DNA of 64,000 bases from Pterois miles (GCA_947000775.1 CAMQGK010000341.1:9140501-9204500), one strand, 5' to 3'. Counted from the stretch's first letter, positions 1 through 13,923 are shown. A program made the numbers and translations. Notes: generated from the sequence alone by a model not told the origin.

Positions 1-3000
1 TACGTGTATCATGTTGTGTTACTTTGATAGGTTTTCCCCTCCAGCAATTCATGAGTAATTCAACATGAATGTACGTACATTCTCATATATTTAGAGCCAG
101 ATAGCTGTTGATTGGACAGTGGTGTTGAGGGAATTAAGGAATCTTGGTTTACTTTTTGGTTATACTGCTGCTGCCGTTCGTTACCAGAAACAAAAGGAGC
201 AATTTAAAATGATAATGAAGCGTTTATTGTCTTATGGGGATGGGAAATGTGGCATGTGGCACGCACTGGCTCGTAAATCTCTGGATGTCACCCGCGGCGT
301 GTAGATGGATCTCCTCTCCTGTGGTTGTCTCCAGCCCCATAGAGCGCAGCTTCGGCAGACTAATGAACACGGAGAGCCTTGAGAATGGTAAACAAGTGCC
401 TGATTAATTGGCCCTCTGCTTTCATTATTTTCGCAGTGGAATACAAAATGTCCTACAATGGAAGGTTCTGATCAGTTTTCATTATTTTTTATACTATATA
501 TCTGCTGTATTCCCCTGGAAATGAGGGTGGCCTGTCTGTGAAGAGTAGTGTGTCCCGGTACACTGTGTCCCACTCACAGAATGGAAAATACATGCAAACT
601 GTCGCCACTCAATTACATTACAAGAACAGCCTTGGCATTTTAAACTGTATGAAACTCAACCCATTTAGAAAATAGCCAATTGATTGTAGTTCATTTATCA
701 GGAGTCTTTTAATCAGTGCCAGACTTCTTTTTCTCCAAAGGCAGCACTTGTTACTAAATTAAGGAAGGAAGAAATATCTGAACCCTGAAATGTCTAAGCA
801 CAGCAACTTTGAAACAGAGTGATCAAAAGATGAGCCGCGTCGGATGTCAGAAAACTGAATCATAATTTATTAAATTATCTTTTGATTTTTGTTTCATGAA
901 AATGTTATGTAACCATCTTTTTGCAAAAAAATGGCCACAAACGCTCATATACTGACATATCCCACCCATATATCCATGGCTTGCTTCTTTATCAGTCATT
1001 TGAATGACTTGGATAGTGCGACGTGTTTCAGGAGATCAGGTTGGAGAGGTGAAGACAGTGAGTTTCTGCACAGGCCCCATTGCTCCAAATCCTGCTTTAG
1101 TTTCCTGAAAATTTAAAAAGGCCAAAAGAGCTCAAGCTCTTGGCTGCTTCTCCAAACACTGCTTGCTGAATCATTGAAGGGCCACTGGATTATCAATGCA
1201 TGAGAAAGTCCTCAGTACTAGCACTTTAGCGAAAGGCAAAAAAAACAAAAAAACATTCAACATCCAAACAAGTGCGACTCTATTGAATGCGAGCGTACTT
1301 CTGTGAGCTTTAAGGGTGCTTCTGTGTCACAGTGATCTGACAGCTCCTGTCACTGTGAAGCCTGCAGATATTATTCCAGTGTTATTTCTTGGGAGTGCCT
1401 CTTCATTGTGTTTGTGCTTCAGCAATACATCACATCTCAGTTTCTCACTCACAATCATTGATTTGTTTAACTCATTCTCTTTGATTATTACGTGAATGTT
1501 TATGCAGACAGATGAGGTGAATTGGCTTGAACTTTCATTAGCTCCCTGCTTGGCTGCAACAGGTGGTCAGGGTTGACCTTTCTGCTCTACCAAATAAATG
1601 TTATGTCTGATTGAACGGGAACGTGAGCCCCTCCAGATAGATCATTTTCAGCTTCATTGCTGCTTGACTCCAGAAAGTGAGTTATACTATTTCATGTGAA
1701 CATGACGACTTTAAATTTCTTGTTTTTGGTTGTTGTTGCTTCTATTCAACAAAAGCAGCTGGACCATATAGTTAGCAGGTTGCCTGATGTGGTACAAAGG
1801 ACTGATGTTGAAAGAAAGAATGATCAAAATGCAGGCTTGCGTTCAAACCTCTCATATTCGTTTTGCCAAGAATATTTTGGCAGAAGAGACGTTGTATTGT
1901 GCATGTGCTGCTCCCCCCATTATTACCCACTGTTACAAAAACCCACATGTTAGAAAAAAAAATCATTATTTCTCTAATTTTCCATGTCCATCATTTGTTT
2001 GACAGTGGGATGAAACTGCCATGCAACATTGTGCTTTACTTTTTTTCATACGTAATGCGTTTGCATGAGTTCCATGCCAGTGTTTTGCCTTTTTCCCCTC
2101 ATACTTTATCAACTATATTTTCATTTATTTAAGAATTTCCATAATAGATATTTCAATTTGTGACCAAAAGTTAGCAGTGTGTCTCCAAGTCTTGTCAGTT
2201 TTGTTTGCAAAGAGCGCTCTTTTGATTATCAGGTGTCTCGCCCATCCGGAGGAGAAAAGAATAAGCGTGTATTGGGGTTTAACAGTAAGATTTTCACCAC
2301 AGCGATTCACTGTGGCATGAAGCCTGAATTTTTAATCCCTTATACATCTCACTGCAAAAGCTCTGCTACATGGAAATCACACCAAACAGGATGTGTATCA
2401 CATGTATCCAGCAGACCCTAATGATAAAATCATACATCTCCTCGGGCTTGTAGATAGCCTAGTTACAGTAGGCAGCAGTTTTAATTCATCTTCTTGTCTT
2501 GGGACACATCCCTCATCAACCTACCTTTCCGTGTCTCTATTATACTGAAGACTTCCTTGTTCACAGCGAGTTGAACATATTGTAAAACAGTGATTATTGT
2601 GTGAACTCCTGGTGTTTCTGTGAGATTGAGCGATCTTCTGGGTATACTATACTTCTCAACAAAGCCACCAGAACAAGGATTTCTTGAATATTTATGTATT
2701 TTGTGATGGGATTACTCTTATCTTTTGTAGAGCCACAGAAAAGTATTCCTCAGGGAGATCTATCTTTTCATGATCAGAACCAACATCTGAGCGCGACACT
2801 GAATGGAAAAGGTGCAAGTCTGACTGTAAGGCAGCCTTTTTTGTAGCAGGTATCTTGCAGTTCTTTGCAAACACAGTTTTGACTGCTGAGCATGTCTGAT
2901 GGATGGAGAACAGAAGGTTTCTCTCTTTCTTCCTCACTCTTTTTTTTCTGAGAGTTTGGGAGCAATGCTTGTAATGCAAATAAGGACACTTCAAAGAATG

Positions 3001-3967
3001 GCTTATTAGCATTTTCAATGGGAGAACTGTCCCATTGTGTGGGAAATTTGATAATTTGATTCTCCCTCTTTACTGTATGTTACAATGAACAGTGTGAAGA
3101 TTGTGTTTTGACTTGCTTGTGGATCTGGCAGAGACACAGTATGTGACTTTGTTGGATATGTGACCTTGTTAGCTCTTATCTCATTCTTTTGCTCAATGCA
3201 CAAGTATTAGTGCAGAGGGGATAATCGGCCATGTCTGATTTGGAAGCACAGACATTGATTGGTGCTGTGTTTTATTCAGCGTTTTTGCACCTCGGGCCAT
3301 GTCTCTCCCTTTATGCAGTGGGATTCAGCAGCTCGGGCTTAGTATCATTATTTAGTTCTATATTAAGACTATTGATTACACTGTAACTGAGGCAGTGAGG
3401 CTGAAGTTACAGGCTGGTGGTAGTATTATTGTTTTGATTTTTTTGCTCAGGGGTAGTTGGCAAACAAGTCTAGTGGGCAAGCAAATGACAACCAGTTTTC
3501 TACAATTGTGAGATTTGTGTGACAGTATTGTATATAAATAAACAGTAATGTCACACAGTTTTTCCCTCTCAAACCACCGCGAATGAGCCAAATAACTCAA
3601 AACATTTGGTGTAATTGCTGTAACCTGTATGGAATATTGTGCATTGACAGCGATGCCTTGTCCGCCTGCGCTGAACAGATGCCGATATTCCCTGCAGCCC
3701 CGTTGATTATGGCTGGTATCATAGTAATTTAGTTGCTGTCACGCTGTTGTGTCTGTGCTGAACTTCACGGCCGGCCTGAAGCCCGCCTCTGTCGAAGCGC
3801 CTTGGGCTATGGGTGCGACAGCTGACAGAGAGGACAGAGCAACCACAGCGCCACATCAAAGAGCACCAATTAGGCTCTTCTGAAACATTGATGATCCCTA
3901 TTGTTTTGTGGGAAAGACAGAAATGCTTCATATCCTCTTTATTGTGCTTTTTTCTTCCCCGTGTTTA
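1..3967. other. Unique noncoding sequence, no gene seen
   Basis: I see no exon, RNA gene or recognisable repeat here. Open frames are at most 108 codons, overlap on both strands and lack domains. The sequence is A+T-rich with short homopolymers, and is consistent with intergenic or intronic vertebrate DNA. Confidence 0.55.
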
Positions 3968-4468
3968 GAGCAGCGGTGGTTAGAAATGGAGCAAATTTGA
4001 TTTAAAAAAAAAAGTTATTTTTATAAAACAGTCACTATATCCTAACAGCAGTGCATGAGAGGTAATAAAATAGAAAAATAAAAAAAAAAAACGTGCCTTG
4101 GTTTCCTTCAGTACCCTTCGGAGCTCCTAACTGTATGTGCAAGATTTCACAGACCGGAGGAAAACAACCAATCAGAGCTGAGCTGGAGCCTGCTGTCTGA
4201 GCAGCTGTCAATCACTCACAAACTCCGATCAAACGGTCAAACTAGGCAGCGCAGATCAAATGTGAATCAATACTCTTTTACTGTAATGCCTGTTTCTCAC
4301 CTCAGATGTTTTCAGAAACGTCGTGTAGCCCAGCAGATCACAGGCTAGATTTTCTAAAGCCTGAAAGCAGAGCCATGAGGAGGTGCAGACGTCTACACTT
4401 GAATTACAATGTGCTGAAAGGTTATTTGTCCAATGATGCCAAAAACTTTCTTCCTACTGCAGCTTTAA
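3968..4468 (+). mobile_element. TTAA-type MITE family A, copy 1
   Basis: This is a dispersed element whose second copy lies at 41898-42140 in the same orientation. Shared blocks include the GAGCAAAT start, ATAAAACAGTC, TTTCACAGACYGGAGGAAAA and CCAATGATGCCAAAAA. The right end is intact: its inverse, TTAAAGCTGCAGTAGGAA, matches the left end of the second copy (TTAAAGCTAGAGTTGGCAGG), so these are terminal inverted repeats starting at TTAA. The left terminus of this copy is degraded. It carries a 200-bp middle block absent from the second copy. It has no coding capacity, so a non-autonomous DNA transposon is inferred; the superfamily is not established. Confidence 0.7.
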
Positions 4469-5532
4469 CCTGACTGCTGCTTCTGGGAGAGGCCCGGTCA
4501 AAGACGTCATCAGCTGCATTTATGCTGCTCCTCTCTCTTGTCCCCTGAACAGGTGCCTGTGAATCAGTCGCCCCTCTTGTGTGATAGAATACATATTAAG
4601 GGGGGGATAATGGCGGTTAAGAGCTTCACAAACATATGCAATGCAATTACGCTCAATTATGGGTGATCAACATTTGCATAATCTTTATCCCAGCTAAATC
4701 AGATGTTGTTTTTCAGAATGAAAGTCACATGAATAATTTATGTCAGTAAAATATATCTATTCTGTGGGTCTCAGCGCTCTCGGTGGCTATTCAGCCTCCT
4801 CAGTCATCTATCATTTATGATGGAGAGAGTTAGGAAGGCTCCCTGATTGAGCTAATGAATGCAAATGCAGTGTGAGACTAGCATGGGTCAGTGGCCACAC
4901 TCCCTCCTCCCCATACCTGTTTTCTTCACTATCAATTCACTCCAAGCCCATAAACAAATGTGGCATGTCATTTACTGTAGCCGTGAAACGATTAATTTTC
5001 ATAAAGAAGGGAAGAAATGGCCATCTCTTAGGTAGCCGGGGCACCTGGTTGTGTTTTGACAGTGATGATAAGCGTACATGGCAGCTCAATTACGTTCTCA
5101 ATACTCGTTTTCTGTTTTATTTAGGTGATGGGAATTCTCTCTGTGAGCCACTCTTGTGGTTAAACACGTGGAAAGCTGCATTTATGGTAGCACCTGTGTT
5201 TTTGCTTTTTTTTTTTTTTCATTTTGCACCTTAGTGAGTCACAGGAAATGAACATGAAATGATAGGCCCATGCACACCATGCACTGCAGAGTGCCTGCTG
5301 GCATGTGTCTGTTTGTATAGTTGCCACGACTCACAGAGGAGATGACAGGATCACGACTCCACCAAAGAAATGATTTATAATTTATAATACATCAACATAA
5401 AACAAATAACAAAAAGTATTTTTTTAAAGCTTCAAAGTAGGGTAGTAAATTGCTTGCCAGCTGCATGTCATTGAGTTATGTTGTTATAATTATGTACCAT
5501 GTTTTTATAGAGCGTCTTATCTTTTTTATTAG
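4469..5532. other. Noncoding, no gene seen
   Basis: No exon or repeat is recognised. Positions 4600-4760 are A+T-rich with several homeodomain-like ATTA cores and a TTTGCATAAT element, which would fit an enhancer-like conserved block, but this cannot be shown from one sequence. The 120-codon frame at 4872-5234 ends in a poly-T tract and has no domain. Confidence 0.45.
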
Positions 5533-5992
5533 AGGGGACATGTCATGCTCATTTTCAGGTTCATATTTGTATTTCAGGTTTCCACTAGAATATGTTTACA
5601 TGCTTTAATGTTCAAAAAATGCATTATTTTTCTCCTACTCTTTGTCTAAATATACCTGTAGTCCCCCTTTGTCTGAAATGGTCTATTGTAGCGCCGTGAT
5701 ATAGCACCGTCTGCTTTGATTGGCTTGTGAGAAACATATGGTGCTTTACAAAGGTAGTTCTATCAGTGGTTGGAGATACTGGGGGGCGGTATATTTTAAT
5801 GAGCCTGCATGTGACATAGGAAGGGAACCAATCAGAATGGCTTGTTGAATCATATGTTTTGTGATCCAGGCAGCCCACAAAAAGTGACTGGCTTGTCTTA
5901 TTTCACAGTTTGTAGGTTGGCAGGCATTCCAGATACCCAACTGTATGCGAACAAACAGTGATAACTGAGTTTTTCATGATATCCTTGTTCCT
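5533..5992 (-). mobile_element. GGGGAC-ended DNA element, copy 1 (minus)
   Basis: It begins GGGGACATGTCATGCTCATT, and the first 85 bases are the reverse complement of the right end of the copy at 19156-19468, sharing the TTTCAGGT, GGTTTCCACT and TTTACATGCTTTAATG blocks. Further in are CAATCAGA-type and GATTGGCT motifs, as in other copies. The far end is not clear and probably abuts the next element at 5993. There is no coding capacity. The family looks non-autonomous; its name is not known to me. Confidence 0.6.
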
Positions 5993-6407
5993 TTAAAGTA
6001 ATCGTGTGTAACATCTTTAGTGTATAATCACCTGAAAATAAAAATTGTTGTGTTTTTGTTACCTTAGAATGAGCCCAGGTCCTCTTCACGGAGTCTGCCA
6101 TGTTTCTACAGTTGCCCAGAATGGACAAACCAAACACTGTTGTCAGAGTTGAGTTACTCGCTTCTGTCGCCTCCGCTTTCTCTCTCTTGCTTCACCACTC
6201 ACTTCCCTCGTACACAGACACTCTACGCACCGGCTCTGCTGCAAATGACTCACAGTACTCTTACAATAATTGGCTCTAAAAAGGGCCATTCGCATTTTCG
6301 CATCAGCCACCGAAGCTCTCCTACACACTTGGAAGATGGGAGACTTTACATGTTTGCAATCTGCAACGTCAGCGCTATATATCGCCATATTCACACCGCT
6401 CCTTTAA
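5993..6407 (-). mobile_element. TTAA-type MITE family B, copy 1 (minus)
   Basis: Both ends carry TTAA (5993-5996 and 6404-6407) followed inward by related termini (AGTAATCGTGTG and, inverted, AGGAGCGGTGTG). The interior matches the copy at 42141-42645 in reverse: AGAATGGACAAACCAAACAC at 6118-6137, a GGTCCTCTTCA block and a TTGCAGATTGCAAA block. A TTAA target site is the signature of piggyBac-like insertion, but the assignment is inference. The open frames at 6140-6412 and 6143-6394 are accidental. Confidence 0.65.
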
Positions 6408-8604
6408 CTTAAATGTTATGTCAGAGACTCAGTTAATAGTTTTTAGTGCCAGTTACACAAATCAAGACACACAACTGCTTATTTTATAATGCGTGGCACC
6501 AGATACTCTTCAATACAACTTCACTTTCAAAAAAAAAAACCTGTTTGTATAGGTTATTTGGCTTTCATGCATGAAGCATGAGATGTTTGATATAAAGTAT
6601 GTGCTGCCCGTTAATCGTTTTTCTATTTGTCTCCATGGGATATATCTGTAGTTGTTTCTGTATTATACTCTTCTAAAAGTTTAATTTTTGTATTGTCTGT
6701 ATTAATGGCAGCGCAGACTTTAAACAGAGAAGTGGTGAAGTTCTTGTTTGTTTATCTAAAACAAATGTCTCGACATCTGTTATCCGTGTCTTGTGTTTCC
6801 TGCATCAGATTATGCGTGTATGGCAGCGCACTGACTGTGTCTAATTGTAATGCTATTAACCATTGTTTCAGGTGGTTGTGATATTCAGCACAGTTTGGCC
6901 CACATTTTTTTTTTTTTTTTTTGTTCCCATGAAGTAAACAACTATAAATTTATATTCATATATTGTATTTTTGTTCTTTAAACTTTGGCACTTTGTTTGG
7001 CATTGTATTGCCCTCTGTGTCAAATAACATAGAGGCTGAATCAAAGATCAGAAGCATGAATTGACCCAGGTCTTGTTGTGAAATTGCATCTCAGATTGTG
7101 GATCCTCAGTGGAATTTGGTCAGTGAGCTTCGGTCCGAACCATTATCTGGCCCAATGCTTTCATCACAGTGATATGTCTCATGTCTGTTTAATATGGGAA
7201 AGATCATCATTGATTTGGAGGTATTGTCTTCTGTCCTTCATCTGGATATTTCTGATTTAGATCAAAGGAAGTGATCAGAGAATCAAAAGCTTTGTCTGAT
7301 ACGGAAAACAAGCTTCTAATGGACAGTGTCTTTTCAGTGGTTTTTGTTCCTGCTTGTTATGGAGAGGACACATAATGGACAGCTCGTGGACATTATTCCT
7401 TCACTCTACAATACAGCGCTTTTATGCACCATATTCATATATTTTAGCCAGCACTGAAACACTCGTTTTTAAATACAAAGACTGAGTGACGTTATCTGCT
7501 TGCGGTGGTTATATGCTTTTTTTTTTTTTTCATCCCAAGCTTCCACAGCTCTGACAGCACAAAGCACCCGCACTCCACATAAAAACACACATACACACTG
7601 CCACCTCCTTTCCACACGTCCAAATGTGAAGCTCTACCAGGGTTGTCAACTATTGCCAACACGGCCCTACTTTTTTTCTCTACCCCTCCGCAGGCAGCCA
7701 TCAGAGCCTGTTCTGACAGCTCCGCTTTTGATATTTATATTTCCACAGAATTTTAATTACTTTGTGCTTCATCTGTCATCCTTCATTGTTAGCGTGCCCA
7801 TGGCCACGTGCAGCGGTGTTGTTTTACAATGTGGCTCTCAGATACTGCCTTTTTCATTCGACACATGCGTCGCTCTCTAAGTGTTTTCCTCAAGGCATTA
7901 GCATGTTGTGTTCACCTGGCTAACACGACGAGGCATGGTGGACTATAGACATAACATGCACAGCTTGCTCTTTGACATTTTGCTCATTTCCTGTCTCTCC
8001 AGCTGGCATGCATGTAGAGGCTGCTCTGACTGCGGGTGAAGTGCAGACACTGTTTGGAATGTAAATCTGATTTTTACATCTCTTCTTATTTATTTGTTCA
8101 GTTTTGTTGTTTGCTTGTCAGGGTCTGACTTAGAGCTTTGGATGTGCATTACTGCTTTAAGAATGATATAACTCACAATTCATTTAATGCACAATGCAAA
8201 GAGGCAACCCAGTGTGAAGCAGAGTGTGGTTCTTATAGTGTGTTATACAGTATTGCATCCTTGAGTGCATTATTATTTAATTTAACCCAGGTCTCAGAAT
8301 TCTGCTTACATCCTGGACACTTGGACAAAAATATCAGCTAAAGATATAGAGGAGTAATGTCTCCCTGAGCAGAGAATGAAGTCACTCTCCCTCTGAGTGT
8401 GTTGTAATCTGAGCTTCTCCTTGCACATACTTTTAGTGCATTTGAGGGTGATCCACTGGCTAGCTCACGGCCGCTGCCCTGCACTGCTCTCATACGGTGG
8501 TCACAGTGTAGCACCCTCCGGTTCCCCCTCAGGTAAAAACTCTTATCTCTGTTAGCACTTTTGCCAATTTTTGCACTGTTTAGCACTGTTAGCATCGCTA
8601 GCTG
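6408..8604. other. Unique noncoding, no gene seen
   Basis: A (T)18 tract lies at 6905-6922 and a (T)14 tract near 7517. The 126-codon frame at 7500-7880 starts in the second tract and has no domain. Nothing else is recognised. Confidence 0.5.
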
Positions 8605-8800
8605 CTAGAGATGGGCAATTTGGTCAAAATCTAGTCAAAGTCTATCACGATACAGATCATTTTATATCTTGATAATGATATATATCACAATATAGCATGT
8701 TTTCTGGTAATTCAGTGAATAAATAGTCTATATGAATTAACTACAAGGTAAAGCATATTTATGTGAATTAAATGCCTAGCCCTAGTAGGCTACTAAGCTG
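8605..8800. repeat. A+T-rich hAT-like repeat fragment (tentative)
   Basis: The block begins AGAGATGGGCAATTTGGTCA and continues with ATCACGATA and TATATCACAATAT motifs, which resemble the ends of abundant fish hAT-type elements. I cannot find the partner terminus, so extent and class are uncertain. Confidence 0.3.
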
Positions 8801-9428
8801 CAACTTTTGCCATCGCCGTGTTGAAAGCCAATAGAAATACTCCTATAACATTGATCATAGGCCTGAGCTGAAGGAGAGGGAAAGAAACAAACAACAAAAA
8901 CAAATGTTGAAAGTTTAAAAATATATATATAGAAAAAAAAACATATTTCCTCTTACACATTTAAGACATATTTACACTCAGTATCACATAACGTGTTACA
9001 TGGAAATGTCATGAACCCTCCAGTCTGTGTGGTACACTTTTATCATGTTGCCATGGTTACGCAAGATGATTTGTAGCTTTGTGGCCAGCGGACGAATGTA
9101 AAAGAGTAATTAAACTTGAGCTAACCACAGTGTTGTCGTGGTCACAACTCTGCAGCCAATGAAGAGCAAAAGCAAGCTCACGACATGAGCTGGATTTAGT
9201 TTTGCCTTAATTGACCCAAGAGCAGCAACGACGCCACTGTTTTTCACTGAGATGTTAGCCAGGATAACAGCTTTTTTTTTCCCTGGCTAACTGAGTCTGA
9301 CAAAAACTTGTCTCAGTGAGCTCCTGTATCAGTGAGGTAGCATTCAAAGTAGTGATAGTGCTTTTTTAGAGTTCTCTGGCAGAAATGCATAAGCTACAGT
9401 ATATCAGGCACCAGCAATGCAGACAAAA

Positions 9429-9716
9429 ATCCATCCATCCATCTATTTGTAACCGATTGTGCAGGGTCACAGGAGGGCTGGAGCCAAACCCAGCTGACAC
9501 TGGGTAAAGGCGGGGTACACCCTGGACAGCTCGCCAGTCAATCACAGTGCTGACACACAGAGACAGACAACCATTCACACCCACATATGTGTACATCTAT
9601 GGTCAACAATGAACCTAACCTGCATGTCTAGACTGTGGGAGAAACCTGGAGAACGCTGACACAGGGAGAACATGCAAACTCCACACAGAAGGACCCAACG
9701 CTGGGTTTGAATCTGT
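9429..9716 (-). mobile_element. L2-tailed SINE/LINE 3' end (minus), 5' truncated
   Basis: Read on the minus strand, this has a degenerate tRNA B-box-like GATTCAAACCC (9706-9716), then TGTGTGGAGTTTGCATGTTC, CCTCCAGG-type and TCCCACAGTC blocks, GTGAATGGTTGTCTGTCTCT, GTCCAGGGTGTACCCCGCC, CAGCTGGG, and a (GATG)n tail at 9431-9442. The same blocks occur in the same order in the element at 22645-23024. The A-box half of the tRNA head is missing, so the copy is 5' truncated or decayed. The frame at 9366-9596 is accidental. Confidence 0.8.
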
Positions 9717-12700
9717 GACACTATGTTACCTGGTAAAATATAAAAACGGTAAAATAAAGTTAGTCATCCTTTAATTGAAGTTGGCTGAAATCTCTACAGT
9801 TTTAACACTCAACAAACAAGGCATGCAAAATTATAATAAACACACATCCATTGTACTGTTTATATGTATATATGTGCAATATAACCATGGAAACACACTA
9901 ACTATAAAAAAACAACATTGGCCAAATACATAAAGAAACCTTTAGTTTTAGGTTTATTTTGGTGCTTCACATAGCTGCTGATATGCGGTTTATGGTTTAT
10001 TGAATTCAGCTCCTTGTTTTCAATAATTGCGGTAAACTGTAATCACAACAAGCCAATTTATGAGTTTTGTCGGCTGCCTGTGTGCCGATGTTGTCAATCT
10101 TTACACTTTACTAATGAGTGAAAAGCAAACATAATTAAACCAACACTTTAGGAGCACATCAGTCCGCCTACGCGATGAGAAACCACTTTATGATTCCAGT
10201 TAGTTTGTAACTTTTTATCGCTTGACTTGTATTCTTTGTAATTTTCAGATGGTTAAAAATTAGTCTACAATTTTATCACATCATCATTTCCGCTCCCATC
10301 ATCCTCAGTGAGAATCTGTTTCCAAATCCGAGTTGCAGAGATAAGATTTTGACTTTAAGATAAACACTGTCTGCAGAGACAGAGAGAGACTAAGGCTGTG
10401 TAACATATAGTAGTAGACAGCATTAAGTAATTATGAGTGGAAATTAGGAGTGACGTTTTGAGCTCATTTGCTTACTTGATGCTCTACTTGATACGTGCGT
10501 GTGGTTTAAGCTGTGTTAAAACAGTATTTATCTAATCACGCAGTTTAGAAATATGATACGTTTGCCAGTCAGTCGTGGTGTGATGTTTGTTTTTAGATAC
10601 TAAATTTCCAGACAACCCTGTGGGTGGATGCTCAGGTTAGGAGTGCATAGTACCAAGCATGACATATCAGAGTACATTGTTTGTTGCAGCTCAGAGACAG
10701 ACTCCCACTACACTTCGCCTCATGACCGAACTCAATCCCTCCCTCAGTCCCTGCTGACATGTTCCTCCTGCATGCTCCGGCTGCCTCTCATGGGAAAACT
10801 GGAACTGTGTTTTTGTCCTGATTGTGTTACTCTACTCGTTTCTACCTGCTTGTTTATTTTACCCGTGACCCTTGAAATTATGCAAATGCTAATAGTAGTT
10901 TTCCCAAGGAAGTCATTTCCTTTTATGTTTTATTTAACAGCGCTATTTAAACTGGAATTGTATCCTTCAAACTTTCATTTTCTGCAAAACCCTGTCATGG
11001 TTAATATGAACCTCAGCGGCAGAAGAGACCAGATCAGCCAGCAGGCACACTGGTCGTGTGTTCACCGTGTCCCTGCAGGGATTTTTAGGCAGGTCTGTGT
11101 TTGGTATGTGGGCTCAAGGTGAAGAGAACAAGATGGATACTTTGGCCGTCATTTTGGCACCCTCGGCACGGCTTCCTGCCGAGAGCAGCCCTCTGTATTA
11201 CTGCTTTAGCATTAGGAGAATAAGTGAAGCTATTTTCTCTTTCCCTGACAACTTAAGCAGAAACATTAAAGATTCATTAAGTTCTGTCAACTTGCGGCTT
11301 ATTTTAGAGTGGCACTCTGATGTCCCTCAATACAGCTTCATCCTGAAATGAATTCATATTCTCTTTTTGTTCGTCAGTGTCATAGATTGAAATATATAGT
11401 GCGCAGCAGTATCACGCTGAGAAGCACATCCACTGCACTGATAAAACACTAATCAACCAAATGTATTCTATACATCAAGTCCATTAACACTATACATACA
11501 GATGGCGTGGAATTCAGTGTCGCATGTAAATGCTAAAATCAATGATTTTTCGGCGTATCATTCCTTGATAGGGCTAACTGCACTAGAGCAGCCAAATACC
11601 TGCATTTTGACAAGAGGATCTTTTTGATCGGAGCTGCGTTCAGAAATGAAGCACTTCTGTTGTTGCATCTCCATAATCTTGTGTCCTTCAAAAGTTATTT
11701 AGAAATTCAAAGCGTGCCTAAGCCGCTGTTTCTAATCACAGATGAGAACTTTTCTTTTTGATTCATGCAACCAGCTACAGTCAGGATCTCCTCATTATTC
11801 AGACAAATGAGGATTTGGATTCAGAGAGCTGTTTTATTTTACTGGCACTGTTACCAATCTGCAGCCTGTTTACCTTCTGTGTAGATAAGGCTTTTTGATC
11901 CTCTTTTCAAAGCCTTGACTTGCCTTTTCTTTCTGCTTTTGTCCCTCACATGGATAATGAATGAAACTTTTATTTATTTATTTTTTTATGGTTGCGTTGC
12001 AAATCAGAATCCATTTTTTTTGTGTCAGGCAATTAATTAAAATGTACTTGAAATGGATGCTGGATTCAAGCTTTTTATTCCCTGAGACATTTGTGCAAAT
12101 TTGGGAATGAAAAAGTTAAAAGTTGCACATCATACAGTTTTGTTTCATTTTATTAGACATTTTGTTTTACATTTGGGAAGCAGCTTTTTCTGCTCTGTTT
12201 CTATGGAGAGCACAGACCTCCCCGACACCCCACTCTGAGACCATTAAGACACAACGTGGAAAAGGAAACATGGAAAGACTTTTGTGGCAAAACATCTCAT
12301 CAGCTGTTCCCTGTCATCCGAGTCATTTTGCATCTGGGGCCTCTCGGGTACGCAGGAGAACACACTTTGCATTATTTACATGGGCAATCACTCAGAAATC
12401 CCTCTGTGTTTGGCCCGGCAGAGGAACACGGGTCTAAAAATATCACCTCAGCAATGTGTGATTTTCTGTCTCATATCAATGGGACCTCCAGGTATGTACC
12501 ATGTATTTGTCTCTGAAGTCATATTTCAATGTGAAGGTGGCAAAGGGATAAATGTCTGTGTGCTGTGGGTGAGAAGGTTGGTGCTGTAGGTTTCCTCAGG
12601 AGGTGCCCTAGATTCCCCACGCTACTGCAGTCAATTCATTTGATGGACAGAAAGACAATTATCCGTGAAAGAATTTGTCAAAATCGCTGATGCTGAAAGA

Positions 12701-13878
12701 TGGCATCATTTATGCTGGCTCAGCATTATCATACAGTTGTCGCCGTCATTTACTGGCGGTATGAGTTTTTTGTGATGGAGGATAAAGATGAAAAGTAGCG
12801 TCCTAAATATGTAAACACAAGATAATTTTGGGGGGGAAAGTATGCACTGCAGTTAAATGTCAGGGCTTTTAGAATTTATTATCCTCATCAGCATCATCAT
12901 CACAAACCCATTTCCTTGGCATATTTGAATGCACTTGTGTCGCAAGCACTAATAACTTGGCAGGGTAAGTCGCACAAGTCGACCAAAATTCATGTTTCCC
13001 AGTGTCGTCTGTAATTCATTCACATAGAAACACTCTAATCCAAACCCCTCGTGAATTAAAGCCGTTAGAGCTGGATGAGTTTCAAATGAGTAGCTGCTAA
13101 TGTATCAACAAAAGCAAAGTCTCACAGAAGGAAAAAAAAAACGTTATTCTAGCAGTTTTGTCATCATTCGAAATAGCGATTGAAATTAAACCTTGGTCCT
13201 TAGATATAGAATAGATAAAAATATAGAAAAAAAAACATGCTTCCCATGTTTCCCGTGTTAAGTGACATGGGAGGATGAGCAGAGCTCATTCAGGCAGAAG
13301 TGTGCGTGGGTTTAGAAAGAGGCATGTAGCCCCGTCTGAGTTGTGTTTTTTTTTCCATGGATAACAAGCTCCACAGCCGTGAGGACCACATCTCCAGACA
13401 CTGTGGAGGCTTTCAAAGAGCAACCATCTCCTTTCCCCCCCTGAGCCCAATCTGGCCTTAGTCGTCAAGACATGTTTCAGCAGAATACCCTCTGGCATGT
13501 CCCCTGCTGCTTCAGCCCCCTGCTACTGCATCTTGATGGAGCTGCAGTCGCTGTCCTCCACTTGAATATCTGAAAATAAGTGAGGGAAATGCACAGGGAA
13601 TGACTGTGTATGCAAGGAGTGGGAAAGAAACATGCAATGAGCAACAGTCAGAGAGAGACAGTTGAAGTAAACAACATCATTATATGACTCCCTTGATTCT
13701 GGCCTTGTGAACTAGTCCAAAGTGTTTTTGCAGATGGTTGTCATGGTTGCTGCTGTAGTATTTATGGCGCAGTGCGCACAGCTACAACCTTAGACCGATG
13801 CTGTAGTTTACAATCATGTTTAATGCCAGCGTGGAATGATGGTACAGATTAACTTGTTTCTGCGCACATCCATGCAGC
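9717..13878. other. Noncoding, no gene supported
   Basis: This stretch holds the longest open frame of the window (10628-11122, plus strand, 164 codons). It has no domain, a cysteine- and leucine-rich composition typical of random reading, and no clear splice context. Three overlapping frames lie at 12123-12589. An octamer-like ATGCAAAT is at 10880-10887. No repeat is recognised. Confidence 0.45.
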
Positions 13879-13923
13879 GATGGCGGTGATGGCGGTGATG
13901 GCGGCGATGGCGGCGATGGCGGT
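13879..13923 (+). repeat. 9-bp minisatellite, 5 units of GATGGCGGY
   Basis: Five tandem units run GATGGCGGT, GATGGCGGT, GATGGCGGC, GATGGCGGC, GATGGCGGT. The only differences are T/C at the ninth base. It is locally G+C-rich and sits in A+T-rich surroundings. Confidence 0.95.

Noticed and set aside
10628..11122. Longest open frame, 164 codons
   Set aside because: No domain, no codon-use or splice support, and a random-looking Cys/Leu/Ser-rich product. Only slightly longer than expected by chance in 64 kb read in six frames.
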